DNA from: Athripsodes cinereus
Taxonomy: Eukaryota > Arthropoda > Insecta > Trichoptera > Leptoceridae
NCBI GenBank assembly: GCA_947579605.1
Contig: OX388312.1
Location: 7,626,001-7,690,000, forward strand
DNA length: 64,000 nt
Direction: 5' to 3'
Made by a program: the position numbers and the translations under genes. The notes below the pieces were generated by a model. That model made no database searches and was not told the DNA's origin. It was given only the letters and a program-made list of their open reading frames with translations. Positions 45,850-58,340 of the stretch are shown here, in pieces (positions within the stretch are counted from its first letter, which is position 1; every line of letters starts with the position of its first letter).

Positions 45850-46047
45850 TCCCGTGGTCCCGATATCCAGAAAAGGGCACTCAAGGTTGAAATATGAAAA
45901 AATTAAAATCTCATAAAAACAAGACATTCAGGATGGGACACAAAAATACCTCATTAGTGGATGAATTATTTCAAATTAAATTTTCCATTGTGACTTCTTT
46001 CACCTTGCTTTCTTTTACAGATAACACCTACTGAAACTTGCAGAAAA
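45850..46047 (+). repeat. Dispersed repeat family A, copy 12
   Basis: CCCGTGGTCCCGATATCC, ACAAGACATTCAGGATGGGA, ACCTCATTAGTGGATGAAT, CTTTTACAG and CTGAAACTTGCAGAAAAC. The head is diverged but the central and 3' blocks are clear. Confidence 0.6.
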
Positions 46048-46374
46048 CAGTATGTAGACTATATTGTCTTCCAGAAAGGAGTACGCTCATTTTTTTCTTT
46101 AAATGGCTTTACACAAAACTTTGTAGCTTAAAAGCTAGTACATTATATTATAAACAGAATTCATGGTCGATTGTTCGTAAATGTTGGGTGTCCATACCAT
46201 ACTACTATTACATATAATATCTACCATTTATTATTGTTGCACTCGGTATTAATATGTATGAAACATTATGTTAAAAATAATGAGCATAGATTGTCCAATC
46301 ATCTGTGACGGATCTGACTGCAGACGGTAAATATACTAATTCGATGGTATTATTCAACAATGCTCTATCTATTA

Positions 46375-46480
46375 ATACCATCACGACGTCTTTCCCAAGT
46401 GCGGTAATTTGCATACTACATCTTAATGTTATGAACATGCCGATCTTCCTCTACGTGGCAATAAAAGACTAGGTATTGTT
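46375..46480 (+). repeat. Dispersed repeat family A, copy 13 (5' part)
   Basis: ATACCATCACGACGTCTTTC, CCAAGTGCGGTAATTTGC, TGAACATGCCGATCTTCCTC and TACGTGGCAATAAAAGAC. Confidence 0.55.
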
Positions 46481-46703
46481 CTGGTTTTAGTATGACTACT
46501 CCTTGCTAGATATTTCCAAGCTGAAGCTTTATAAGCGAGATTTTCGGAGACTTCAGTGTGTCGTCCGATGGCTTAATTGGACATGCACACCTCGCAAAAG
46601 GAAGAATCCATAGTAAGTCCCGTCTGGGAAACTACTAAATAAGGTGACGTTATCTTTTACGATAATCGATTGCGTTAAAATTATGTAAATATGTAACGTT
46701 ATC

Positions 46704-46800
46704 GTTTCTGTAAACTTTCGAGCATCCTGTAAAAGGTAAGGCAATATTTATGTAACGGCTTCAATTTAGCAATTATATGAGTAGTTGTCGCCCATCACGA
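46704..46800 (-). repeat. Dispersed repeat family A, copy 14 (reverse, 3' part)
   Basis: TTCTGTAAACTTTCGAGCAT, CCTGTAAAAGGTAAGGC and TTGTCGCCCATCACGA. It faces copy 13, so the two form an inverted pair around about 220 bp. Confidence 0.55.
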
Positions 46801-47726
46801 TTTTTTTTGTAAACTTACTTGGTTTATATTGGATAAAATATTGAATTTATTCGGTTTTTAAGTGTTGATAGCACAAACAAATATTTCAATATCCATTATA
46901 ATTCTTCAAACATGTATTTTATAATATTACTTTGTTCACTTACAAGAAAATTAAATATCTCGGATAAAATTAAACATTCATTTGAATTATTTGTATGGTA
47001 TAAATTCCATTAGCAAAAGTTTTAATTATTTGCTTTGAAAAAATAAACAAGTTTTGATATTATTGTTCTACGTTTTTATAAGCTACGTACTGCAGTAAAT
47101 GTTATATTATTTAATGTTTAAGTGTTGTAATTACAACGTTAACGCTTCAAAACTTTTTATTATATTGTCAAGTAAAATGACATAAAAATATATGAAGCAA
47201 ACATTTTTATATCAATGACAGTTTAAACTATTCTTGTTTTTTAGCAAATTCAGTACAATGTTTATGTTTCTGAACAAAACAAAGTATACTGTAATTTAAA
47301 TTAAGTAATTAATTTTGTTGTCTAACTATTGTTTTATTTTATTTGTTACACTAGTTTTCATTAGCATCTCGGGCCATTTACGAAATTGAAAATTTGAAAC
47401 AATAATTGGAAACTTACACTGTTTCAAAGTTGTCTTGAAGTATTTAATTAGCATATCTATAGAAAGCCTAAGAGTTTAATGGACATTCGCGGTTAAATAA
47501 TTTGTACCCATTCTTTTTCACAGAGTTGTTGTATAGTTTGAAAGAACCCTATTGAGATTTTTAAAATAATTTTTATTTGGTAGTAGCCTAATAATTATTG
47601 CAAAAAAAATCTTATACAATTTCATCATTTTCCTCTTTATTCTTTGTCCATTATCTGTTGGATACAGTCCTTTTAATTTGCACTTTACTTCTTTCTTTTC
47701 GTCGCCAACATCTTCTACCTAGAATT
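46801..47726. other. AT-rich spacer
   Basis: No recognisable frame or repeat end was found. Confidence 0.6.
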
Positions 47727-47899
47727 CATGGGTGGCCAACCTTTTCAGCAGCCGGGCCAATTTCAGAACAAGATTTCCTACCGGGCCGCACAACAATATT
47801 CTCCATATATGAAACATTTGATAATTTTACTTCACCTTAAAATTTCTACCCCCTCGTGCCACAAGCAAGCACCCCGCGGGCCGCGGGTTGGCTACCCTA
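47727..47899. mobile_element. Small GC-rich hAT-like MITE candidate, 173 bp
   Basis: The left end CATGGGTGGCCAACC and right end (reverse-complemented) TAGGGTAGCCAACCCGCGG share GG(G)T(G/A)GCCAACC. The interior has GCCGGGCC, CCGGGCCGC and GCGGGCCGCGG blocks. The layout resembles a widespread animal MITE with CAGGGGTGGCCAACC-like termini. The flanking octamers CTAGAATT and CTAATATA agree at only 5 of 8 positions, so the duplication is eroded or absent. Confidence 0.55.
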
Positions 47900-49085
47900 C
47901 TAATATAAATTTGAATTAATAATATCACTCTTTTTTAGTTTCCTTGTTTATGAAAATGCAAAGTCAAAATATTGAACATTTTGATGCATTATTAGAGATT
48001 TTTATTATTTATATGGAAACTTGAACGAAATTACCATTACTTTTTTTCTTTCTCTGGTAGACTGTTCAAAGATTAAAAAATATGTGGTTTAGTCATCGTG
48101 GCTAGATGGAATAAATCACTACAAAGTGATAATCTCGTCACTGCATATCGCCCTAGTGTTTTTAATTTCATATTGTTTGTTTACACCGTTGTCTAATGAT
48201 GAATAAATAAATAATGTGACACGGTAATAAAAAAAATGGATTGATATCGTTAAATTTAAATTTATTTAATATAAACATGAAACATAATACTTATCTTCGT
48301 CATTCTCATGTCTTAGGTTTAAAAATCGGGTCAATTCGAATTGAGAGAACAATCAATCTTTCAACTCTCAATTATTTTAATTGGCAGCTCGATATTTAAA
48401 AAAAATCCATATATACCTACTTCCTACAATAACTTTCCATAACCTAAATCAATCATCGCCATATTTATTATTGTTGAGGAAATAAATAATCTTATTATTA
48501 TGAAAAAAAATAGTAATAAAATTTTTATTTATTGATCAATAATAATAGTAATTACACAGATCATTAACTGTCCCGAAATCTAGGTCCTTGTATAAAGATT
48601 TATTATGCTTGTGTTTATTCGAAGTTTTATTGCTATACCGTATATCCGCGGTATATGAGTGCCCAATTGTTATAATATTATGTCGGAAGGTCCTAACTCA
48701 ATGTGAGATCAATCGTGTATGTAAGACGAACCCCAATACGTATTTTGAAGTCGTTAAAATTGACTTTGAGCATATCATTGACTTCGTGTTGATCCTCAAA
48801 AAAATACAATTTTTGCTTCCGCGTTTTATGATAGTTTTCGAGATATATTTTGACTTACCGTTAACGGCGTAAACTTGCATTTTAGCCCTTCAGGCTACCC
48901 AGTATGGCACCTTCGGTGTGGGCATGGTTTGTTTAGTGTAGAATTTCGGATTAATGGAAGTCCCCAGACTTCTGTAGTATCTTGGTGGACGGTAGGTCCC
49001 CTTCAATTATCTTAGACCCAAATACTTGATTTTTTTTTTATTTGTGACAATGATTAAGAATTTGAAAAAAGGTGGACCTCTGTTT
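47900..49085. other. Spacer with an unassigned GC-richer block at 48880-49015
   Basis: The block contains TTCAGGCTACCCAGTATGGC and ACCGTCC/GGTGGACGGTAGGTCC-type repeats, and ends in a T run. It may be a further repeat, with no second copy in the window. Frames 48588-48872 and 48698-48880 are unrecognised. Confidence 0.45.
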
Positions 49086-49087
49086 TT

Positions 49088-49625
49088 TTTATTATAATAA
49101 TAATAATCGGATAATTTTTATAGCGCCGTTTTGTGGACAGATCCACCTCAAGGGCGCATAGGATGTTTTAAGGTATTCGCTATAGGGTTGCAAAATATTA
49201 ACAGTGACCTTACATATATATTCAGCTTAATCCATATGATTTCTTAAAAAGATGCGTTTTCAAATGGGTCATAAACTGGGTCAAGGTCTCTGCTTCCCTG
49301 ATGTTTGTGGGAAGCCTATTCCACGCACTAGGACCCGCAGATATGAAGGCGCGATCCAAGTACGCTGGCGCTGGACTCATTTTAACTACTTCTAATCTTG
49401 TTGAGATGTTGGATTGAGACCTTAGAGAATTTTGTCTCTGATTTAATGGTTGGCGATTGCAGAGTTCCGAGATATATTCCGGAGCCATATCATTCAATGC
49501 CTTGAATACTGTTAGGCAAAGTTTGAATTCAATCCTCTCTGGGCACTTAAGTCAGTGAAGATTCTGAAGTGTCGACGATATGAGTGAAATCCGATCCATT
49601 TTTTATATAAAACGTGCAGCAGCGT
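49088..49625 (-). pseudogene. 5'-truncated CR1/L2-like LINE, 3' end
   Basis: On the minus strand, translation gives RIQSVFNAAARFI, then (across small breaks) RIEFKLCLTVFKALNDMAPE, YISEL, RQNSLRSQSNISTRLEVVKM, DRAFISAGPSAWNRLPTNIR and FMTHLKTHLFK. This is the QNAAARL...YKALxxxAPxYLxxL...LRS...DRAFxxxxPxxWNxLPxxIR...FKxxLKTxLF signature of CR1/L2-type LINE polymerase C-termini. The frame 49222-49497 is open. The 3' UTR ends in a two-stem fold (49123-49157) and a (ATT)n tail at 49090-49107. The catalytic RT core is missing, so it is a dead-on-arrival copy. Confidence 0.85.
49123..49157 (-). other. Conserved stem-loop in the LINE 3' UTR, copy 1
   Basis: GCGCC pairs with GGCGC around an inner GTGGA/TCCAC hairpin (minus-strand reading: GCGCC, TTGAG, GTGGA, loop TCTG, TCCAC, AAAAC, GGCGC). 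The same two stems are intact at 49970-50005 although loop bases differ. In L2/CR1-type LINEs, terminal hairpins serve for RT recognition; here that is inferred. Confidence 0.7.
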
Positions 49626-49964
49626 TAAAAACCGACTGAATTCTTGGAAGATGTACATTGGGCAAATTCGCCAAAATACCATTACAATTATACATATCCA
49701 TGTTGTCCTTTTTTATTCAATTGTCAGTTTCTGTCATGTAAAATGTGTAGTAAGTATAAAAAACCAAAAAATAGAATCTCTATTTGGAGAATATAACGGA
49801 GCCAGTTTTTCTCTCTTTCTATATACCTATACCTAAATCTTTCTCACGTCTTTCTTAACATGGTGCAATTTTTCTTACCTTACTTAAAAACTCTTACAAC
49901 CAATCAAATGTTATACATACATAAATGTTTTAGGATTAAGTTGCTAGTATTAACACAATATTTT
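49626..49964. other. AT-rich spacer between two inverted LINE tails
   Basis: A 61-codon frame (49651-49836) without recognisable content. Confidence 0.55.
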
Positions 49965-50035
49965 AGGATGCGCCCTTGAAGTGGATTTATTCCACAAAAC
50001 GGCGCATTATAAGTTGTCTATTATTATTATTTTAA
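49965..50035 (+). repeat. LINE 3' UTR, copy 2, tail only
   Basis: GGATGCGCCCTTGAAGTGGA, TTTATTCCACAAAACGGCGC, then ATTATTATTATTTT. This is the last 70 bp of the same LINE family as 49088-49625, in the opposite orientation and about 340 bp away. Both stems of the fold (49970-50005) are preserved. Confidence 0.75.
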
Positions 50036-53000
50036 ATACAAATTAAAAATTATGGTGTTCAGAAAGTACGTAGGTACGTTTTGAAAAATAAATCTTTCAT
50101 AAATTCTCTTTCGTATACATGCAATGCAATACTGAGTAGGTACCTACATAATATCTAAGTAATGTGTAAAGATTACGTCTTGCGGGTGTCATACCGGCTA
50201 GGTTACTGTGAAACTAGGCTGAAAGTTCGATGACTTTACTTGATCGACTTCAGGGTTAGTTGCATACATAGCTACATAATATTATTATTAGCAGCAGAAT
50301 ATACATATTATTAGTAAAATGTATGTATGTATGATCTAGTGTTAAGGTTCTGCCTACTACAACAAACATTATAAATATTGAGTACTACGTGTAATGGTAT
50401 AAGTAGTAATGTATCTATGTATTCGTTGTAGGCTTATTGTGATAATCAGTTATATTTCAAGATTTCTGAAATATCCAAAACAAAGGAGCAAAAATATATT
50501 AAGTTAGTTTTCTATTATTCATTTCTTCCAGTATTTCTTAACCCATCCAATTTTAATGATTTTACAATATTTTTTTTTATCCAAATAAAGCTTAAATTTG
50601 ACAACCATTTAACTGATATCTCTCATTTATTGACTTTGATAATTAGAATTGGGTGATTTCAAATAAGCAATTAACGACATCTAATTAGTTGCTGATATGT
50701 TTTTAAATTCAGTACAAATTTTCACATTGACCATTTAAAATTGGTGTTCACAATCAACTGACAATCAATTTTACTGACATCATGCTACACAAATGTATCC
50801 CGTAATTGCAAATCTGAGTGTCATAATGAAAACATGGACAACTTGCAATATTTATTAATAAGGTAGTGTTAGATATACCCACATTCAGGCCCAACTTGGT
50901 TGAATCCTTGGCGTTGTAAAAATGTTGATTGTTCATTAAAAGTGTAGGTTTTTTATATGACCGTCGGATATTACAATTAGCCTACAACATCATAATGTTA
51001 CGATGCATGTATTAAAATGACTATGCAAGATGCAGTACGTATTAGTATTAGTTGGTAAGTACCTACTATGTATGTATGCACTTAAGTATTATTAAGCGTT
51101 ATATGTATGTATGTGTATTGTTGTTGATGATGCATTAATTCAACACACAACCATTATTACAATGCCATGTAAGACGAAGTGTTCTATTATGATTATTGTT
51201 ATTAATATTTGTCTGTTTGTGTGATGCATTGCACACACGCATTTTTATGATGTCTTAAAATAGCAATCACTGTTATTTTAATGTGAAAGCAATATTACTG
51301 TTCTTGGTTAGTCTTTATCGCTATGGTGCCGATGAAAGCGGTGACTTAAAAAAACATAAAACCACTTTAGATTGAAGAATTCTACGCTTTAATTGTATCT
51401 ATTATAGGGTGAATGAATAAATTTTCATTATTATAATAAATATTTGTGCGTCTCAAAAATAATATTTAATCTAAATTATAGAGACTCAAACCGTTGAATC
51501 ATTTTTTATGTATTTCATTTTAAAATCTCCACTCACAACTTCCCTCAAGTTATTTGAAAGGATGATGGAATGTCAAGACAACATTTGGCAAAATAGCAAT
51601 CTGCCCACTGAAGGTACCAAAAAGTATTCGAAAGTGGCGTAAAAACACTGTTATTTTTCACATTACACTCGTATGTTACATGGTTGTAAAATAAAGCTCA
51701 AGGATTAAACGCATAGTCGCTGTTACAAAAATGTAATTCTTCCTTAAACACTCATGCTTAAACATTTCAATTTCTACATACCATATAGTAGGTAATAATT
51801 TTAAATACACTATTTATATGCAAAAGTTTTACAATAAATATGCAACTAGAAGGATGCACTCAATAAAAACAATAGATGAAAATGTATTGTGTCGTAATAT
51901 TTTCACAATGCTGCGTTGTTCTTTTCGTCACAGTATTTTAATTTTATTACTTATCGGTGATTAATGTTAACGTTTCCATAAAAGAATACTTGTACATAAC
52001 TTCACTTCTGATGGAACACCTGTGTACGGTCTATGACACTTTAAATATATACAGCCCTAGCTATTATTATTATTCATACATATCTACTGTGAATGTATGA
52101 AGTGTTACTACAAAAATGTGTCTGTTATTTATTATGCAGTTTGCAGTGTAACACTATTCAAAAACGATTAGAGACATTTGAAAAAATACAACGATATTAG
52201 GTAGGTAATTAAAGTCCGAAATTTTACTGCCTAATACAGAAATATATTTTTAAGACATCTGAGTTCTTTCCTCTAAAATATCTGATTCAAATCCTACAAG
52301 TTTACAATTACCACTCCAGATATAAGTAGAATATGTAGGAATAACAATTTTAAAATTAATGATTGAGTATCAGGTGTAAAATTTATGCTTTATAATAAAT
52401 AAAATTCAGTATGAATATTTTTGTTCTCAAAACAGATTATGATTGTGGAAATGAAAAAAAAAATTCTTCCACAAGATTTCCAATACTAAGACAAATTCTT
52501 TTTCACAATACTTCATTTCCATGGCAACAGTATGATAGTGTAAAGTAAAGAATAATTGTCTAAGAATGATTCAGATGTCATTAACTCCATTTGGTAATCA
52601 AGATCATCGATAAATAATTTAATCAGATATTAAACCTATTATAATAAATAAATGTATTTACTATTATTAATATTATATTTATGGTATAACTCATTAGTGA
52701 CTCGTTGCACGCCCTGCGTTTTCCATTATCACTTAATTATCGTCTTCATATATCACATTTCAGCTATAGTTTCATACATAGAGTTAGGTATACATTAGAT
52801 GTAATCTATCATAGAGTTCATTGTTTCATTAATTGAATTTATTTCTTCTGCATTTGATTTTGTACCGATGTTTATACCAAAGGACATTTATATGAAATAC
52901 TTTATATAAATGTGTATGAACTGATTTTAGAGGCAGTTTTTCAGATTTTAGCATTGGATTGTAGAGACTTGTTTTTACACCAAAAATCTTACAGACCGGA

Positions 53001-54509
53001 TGATGTTCTTTCAAAATGCAACATTCCTAAGACAATAACTTATGGTAAAAGATTAGGAATATCATCTAAAGCATAAAAAATCTTATAAATAGTGAACCGT
53101 AAATTGCGTTTGTCAAAAAATATGACCCAATTGTATTAATCTAAAGCCACAGCTGAGTCAGATATTTATATGTTCATATGAAAACAATGATTTCATTTAT
53201 AAATATTATTCGAGTTGTGACTATGTACTTATAAATATTATACAAAGATTTCTTTACAAAATAAATCTACAAGTCAAAATAAACAGTGGCTACATTTTAC
53301 TATCAGTCTAGCGATTTTCTATTTAAAATAATAATAATAATACGAAGCTTACTGAAAAAGGGAAAAACTTTTTCTATCCATCACGTTGTAAAAGAAGAAT
53401 AAATATTTTTTTCTTCCCTTTGAAAGTATCAGGAGTACAAGGGAATAAAAGAGATATTTTTATCTAATACATTCTAGTAGTTGTAGTAGAATGTATTATT
53501 ATGACAGTATAAAGATTTAGAGAAAGTGTCTCACTCCAGTTATCTCATACGTACATCCGATCAGTTCGACTCATTTCATATTATGAAACTTTCCTTTCTC
53601 ATCCCCCTAATTCTATGTAGTTTGCCGTTTTTATATTATATATTTTGGGGCGGTAAACAGAAAACTTTTACACATATAGCGGCTTAAATAAAAGAAATTT
53701 CCCTCTATCGTTTTGTGTTTATTTCAATCGTGTATAGAAATATTTCCGCCGTATCCCCCACGTATGTATATTTATTTATTGTGTACAGGAAAAAAGTATA
53801 TACAAACAAGCGTCTACTTTACAAAAGAAAATATTTTTATACTTCTAGATGTTGGTTTATTCTTGTCGGCCTTTTTCCGGGACTTGGAGCGTCCGTTAGT
53901 TTACCCTCTACGAGATCTGATTTCCTGTTTCAATAAGTTCATTCTTTTTAACAATGAATGGTTTCTGAATTTCAACCCATTTATCATAAATAGATTATTA
54001 ATTGCATTCAAATTTTCCATATGAATAAAAGTTTGAGAAGAAAGCAGAAAAATTTATACACAAATATTCTTGGTAAAAAAAATATACGTTCTTGAATTTT
54101 AATAGAAAATGAAAGGTTGTATTTGATAGAAAAAACTTTTATATTCCAATCTTCTAAACTGATTTGTATTATCATGCTAGCAGTTAGACGATCAAACCAT
54201 TTCTTTAGATCATCCAATACATTGCATTCTGTTTTTTCAGTATATTTTATCTACCACATGAATTAACTTTTTTTCATCATTCATTCAATCAACAAATATA
54301 TTTTTATACCTCGAATGTTTACACTGCACAGTTGAATAACAAACGATTCATTTCTTTAACAAAACTCACCAACAAAAACATAAAGTTGAAGGGTAATTTA
54401 CCTTTCCATTTACGGAACATGAAGCAACAACTGATTATTTTTGAAAATTCACAAACTTACACAACTAGAATTATTCTAACAATGACTATTATTTTCCCAC
54501 GGGCTGAAT
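50036..54509. other. AT-rich spacer, 4.5 kb
   Basis: The longest frames are at 53713-54024 (103 codons, +) and its overlapping partner at 53715-53936. The first has a middle portion ILLDVGLFLSAFFRDLERPL that is less biased than its neighbours, but I recognise no family. No transposon end or family A copy was noticed. Confidence 0.5.
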
Positions 54510-54892
54510 ATATTCAACTAATGTGTACAAAGTTTCAAAACAATAATACCTTTAGTTTGAACAAAAGCAGTGACTGATTTTGCTGTTGTGAAAATAATAT
54601 GTATTTTATGTCACTTACTTAAAAAACTAAATCTAGGATTTTCGGATAAAGCAATAAACACATCTTTTTTATTGTGTTAAAACTACATATTAATGTACAT
54701 AATATTCAACTAATGTGTACAAAGTTTCAAAACAATAATACCTTTAGTTTGAACAAAAGCAGTGACTGATCTTGCTGTTGTGAAAATATGTATTTTATGT
54801 CACTTACTTAAAATACTAAATCTAGGAATTTTCGGATAAAGTAATATACACATCTTTTTTATTGTGTTAAAACTTTACATATTAATGTACAT
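54510..54892 (+). repeat. Tandem duplication, 192-bp unit, two copies
   Basis: Unit 1 (about 54510-54702) and unit 2 (54703-54892) both run ATATTCAACTAATGTGTACA, AGCAGTGACTGAT, TTTTCGGATAAAG, CACATCTTTTTTATTGTG and TTAATGTACAT. They differ by a handful of substitutions and small indels. The first unit is partly within an 81-codon frame (54332-54577) that is probably chance. This is a recent local segmental duplication. Confidence 0.92.
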
Positions 54893-57470
54893 TAGAAGGT
54901 TTTCCTAAGCCTCTGAGTTTACTCATTTTGGTGACTGTATCCTTTACAATTATCAACTAATTTTCTTCATGCATACCTATTCTAGATAAATTCTTCTTTT
55001 ATGATACTGTAAATTTAACTGTCTCATTACAATGTTTTTTTGAGTTTCCATGTTAAACACGCCATTGAATAAAGCGGACGATTACTCTTTAAAACTTTTA
55101 TTAGTAATTAAATAAAATAATAATATAGTACGTAAAATTGTTTGTAGGAATATAAGTTTACCGGCGTCATGCGACTTCAGGCATAAAATATTATTTAGCG
55201 GAAAATTGATTATATAAAGGATTAAAGGTTTTACATAGAATCACCGTATATTCTTCTTATTATTATTATACAACCTTTATTGTAAAGGTTTCTTTTTGAT
55301 TAAAGAGAAAACTTTTTGTTGATAACGTTTCGTTATCATAATAATTAATTATACCTTATTTATAATCTTCACATAACGAAATATACTCACTCACCTTATT
55401 AACACGTGTAGCAAAATAATAATGTTGCCATAAAATAAGTAGGTACTATAATTATTTTGAAAAGACAAAGGTGTTGTGATACACCGTATTTTTGTAATTA
55501 AGTATTGAAACAATTATTTCGTAAATGTCCTACTTCAAAGACTATTCAAGACACCCTTCAAGTTAAATAACATGTATAAAATATATACTTTTCAGAGTAT
55601 TTGTCTTGACAGAAGTATCGCTTCTCTGCTGTAGTGTACATATTATATGATTTTGAAAAAATAATTAATTAGTTTTGCTGACAGGTACTTATGTGTCAGA
55701 ATTTTATGACATTCATAATTTGAATTTGAAGATTTTTTTGACATATAAATAAACCATTTATGGTTGTGCTGTTTTTTTGTTGTTGTTGGTAATATTTTTT
55801 GTCTTTCGATGTTTTTTTTTTAAGATCTAATCATCTATGGTAAATTTAGGATCTTTGTTGGTCCACATGCTGAATGTATATTTTGTTAACATATTCTGTT
55901 ATTGTCTGTTTGATCGTATAAATATTGTAAAAGTACATGATCTTATCTAAAAATTTAATCAATTATTGTAAGTTAATATTTTTATGGTTTCGTTTTGTGT
56001 AATTAAAAAAATGAATGAATTTTAGCTACGATACAAAACAAATTGAATTGTAAATACAAAACGAAATTGAAAACTTACGATATGGAAAACAATTTGCACT
56101 TTTGAAAATATTAAAAACAAATACCTAATATTGAATCAAAATTTTCACCAACGTAAATAACACACGAATATTATTGAAAATTATTCGTGAGATATGATTC
56201 AAATCAGCTGATCATTTTATCGGCCAATTTTCAGACATTCCAATATTAAATAATAATTAGAATCGTCGCATTGAAAATGTAATAATGAAGTATTAATGTT
56301 TTATTTTTCAAAGTTCATTGACCATTTTCAATTATTGTAAACACATGCAAAAAATAATAAACAAATATCTACTCTGAATTCGGCATCAGAAAATTAAATT
56401 GCAATAACAAACGGCTTTACAGTTCTAATTTGATTTTCTTCACGAAAATAAATATTATTACTATTATTCTTTTGTTTGCTGCGAAACAAAAGATATTGTT
56501 TACCTGAAGTTTTATTATAATAATTTATGCAAAGAATTTTAAATCCCTTATACTAGAACGAATTAATCTGTTCTTTACTTTTAAGATGAAGATTTATTCC
56601 AAGATAAATGCAATTTGGTGAAGTTTTTGAAATTGTTTTGATACTTTTTTATTTGCGCATTTTGTTTGTTTTTCTTTCCACAACGTATTCTTTTATTAAC
56701 AAACCTTTTCTCAATTGTTTCAGGTATGCGCTGTGTTTATCTTCCAAGAATTTGGCAAGAAAACTTACTTCGTACTTTATGTCCAGTACGGTTTGTATGC
56801 ACTCTTAACGAATAATGTAAAAAGTTTACATTTGGATGGGATTTTAAATACACCTTGTTAATGGTTTTGTTTTCGAAAACATGTTATAAAATGCAAGTTA
56901 GTGCATGAAAAATGAGATCAAGTTTTTAATATTGGAAAGAGATTTGAGTTCCGTAGTATCATTAGTGATCTTTAATTAAAATACAAATTGAATATAAAAC
57001 TGTTTTGATCATATATTATTATTAAACTTGTAACAATAAATTTTTTGGAGCTATGTCCATCTTAATTAACATTAATGTTTTGAATTTTTGTTCAACCTAA
57101 TAGTGAATCATTCAATTAGTCTTTATCCCTATGCAAACATACATTGACAATCAATACAGATAGGGAACATACTCAAAATCGATAAATGATTTTGTGTATA
57201 GAATATAAGTTCTACATAGGTATCCAGAAAATAAAGCATTTCCAGAAATGATTTAAAAAAAGGAATATGCTGTTTTTTTACTAAGCATTTTGATGAAAAT
57301 AATTCGAGTCATGAGTCGAAAAAAATCTGTTCCGTGAAATCCTCGACAAAGAAAAAGAGTCTCTCACTTTTTTTCTGTTACTTTTCGATTGTGATGTATT
57401 ATAAGGCAGATAAATCATATCCTTTAAGGTAATCAACAACGCCGATGAATGCTACCTCGAAAGTTTTAAA
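54893..57470. other. AT-rich spacer
   Basis: A small AACCTTTATTGTAAAGGTT hairpin lies near 55272-55290. Frame 56608-56808 is unrecognised. Confidence 0.6.
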
Positions 57471-57555
57471 CATCCTGAATGTTTTGCTTTTATAAGAACG
57501 GAGAGGACGACTTGCATGTTTATTATATGCGGTTATTTCCCAGGATATTACAATT
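57471..57555 (-). repeat. Dispersed repeat family A, copy 15 (reverse)
   Basis: CATCCTGAATGTTTTGCTTT, ACGGAGAGGACGACTTGCAT and GTTTATTATATGCGG. The CCCACTTGTGGGATATGCCG end is lost. Confidence 0.6.
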
Positions 57556-58039
57556 CGCGGGAAACCTGAATTGAAAGAAAAAAAAACAAGTTTCCTGTCT
57601 TTATAATATGATCAACTTTCTTTCTATTTTAAGCTTCACTTGATGTAAATCATTCACAAACTCGATGTTAGAAAGTAAGTTATATTATTATTATTTTGCG
57701 TTGTAATAAATCGTCTCTCATTATCGCCATAAGATAAACGTTTACACAATGTGATGGTACTAATGTACAAGTTGATGATGGCTATCACTCTGTCATACTG
57801 TATATTTCATAAATTCTGTCCATTATTTACCAAGAATAAAACGAAATATCAACATACATAATATACGTGTGTCATGTTCGCAGTATAAAGTCTGTGATAT
57901 ATCAAACTGTATTATGTTTCGATTTATATCTAAGATAACTTTATTTGATTATTTATGAAACATTTTGATGAAACCTTCTTTGTATTTTGTTTTGTTTTGA
58001 GGACAAATATTTATTAGACTGTTTTTCTATCTTTCATGC
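57556..58039. other. AT-rich spacer
   Basis: No frame or repeat end was noticed. Confidence 0.6.
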
Positions 58040-58208
58040 ATCATAGCCAAAGGAATAACTGCATATAATAAACTCTCCGTGCCAATAAAAGTTAAGGCAT
58101 TCAGAATGGGGGGCAAGCCTCATCGCTGAATTGAATATGTAAAATGTCCGAATACGTGATGTTTTACAGATATCTGCGTATTGCAGGAAACTCGAAAATT
58201 TATTGAAG
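58040..58208 (+). repeat. Dispersed repeat family A, copy 16
   Basis: AACTCTCCGTGCCAATAAAA, GGCATTCAGAATGGGGGGCA, AGCCTCATCGCTGAATTGAA, and GCAGGAAACTCGAAAATTTA. The middle and 3' blocks are well preserved. Confidence 0.7.
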
Positions 58209-58288
58209 ATTTGGAGACTATTCTAAGCTGGGGACTCTATCTACATATTAGCAGCAAACCAAATACAAATAATTAACATTCCAGTATT

Positions 58289-58340
58289 TCTCTCTGTGCC
58301 AAAAATAATTTTAAAATTCTGGATGTGTGGCTGACGGTAT
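58289..58340 (+). repeat. Dispersed repeat family A, fragment (copy 17)
   Basis: TCTCTCTGTGCCAAAAATAA, then TTCTGGATGTGTGGCTGACG. It lies only about 80 bp after copy 16 in the same orientation. Confidence 0.5.
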
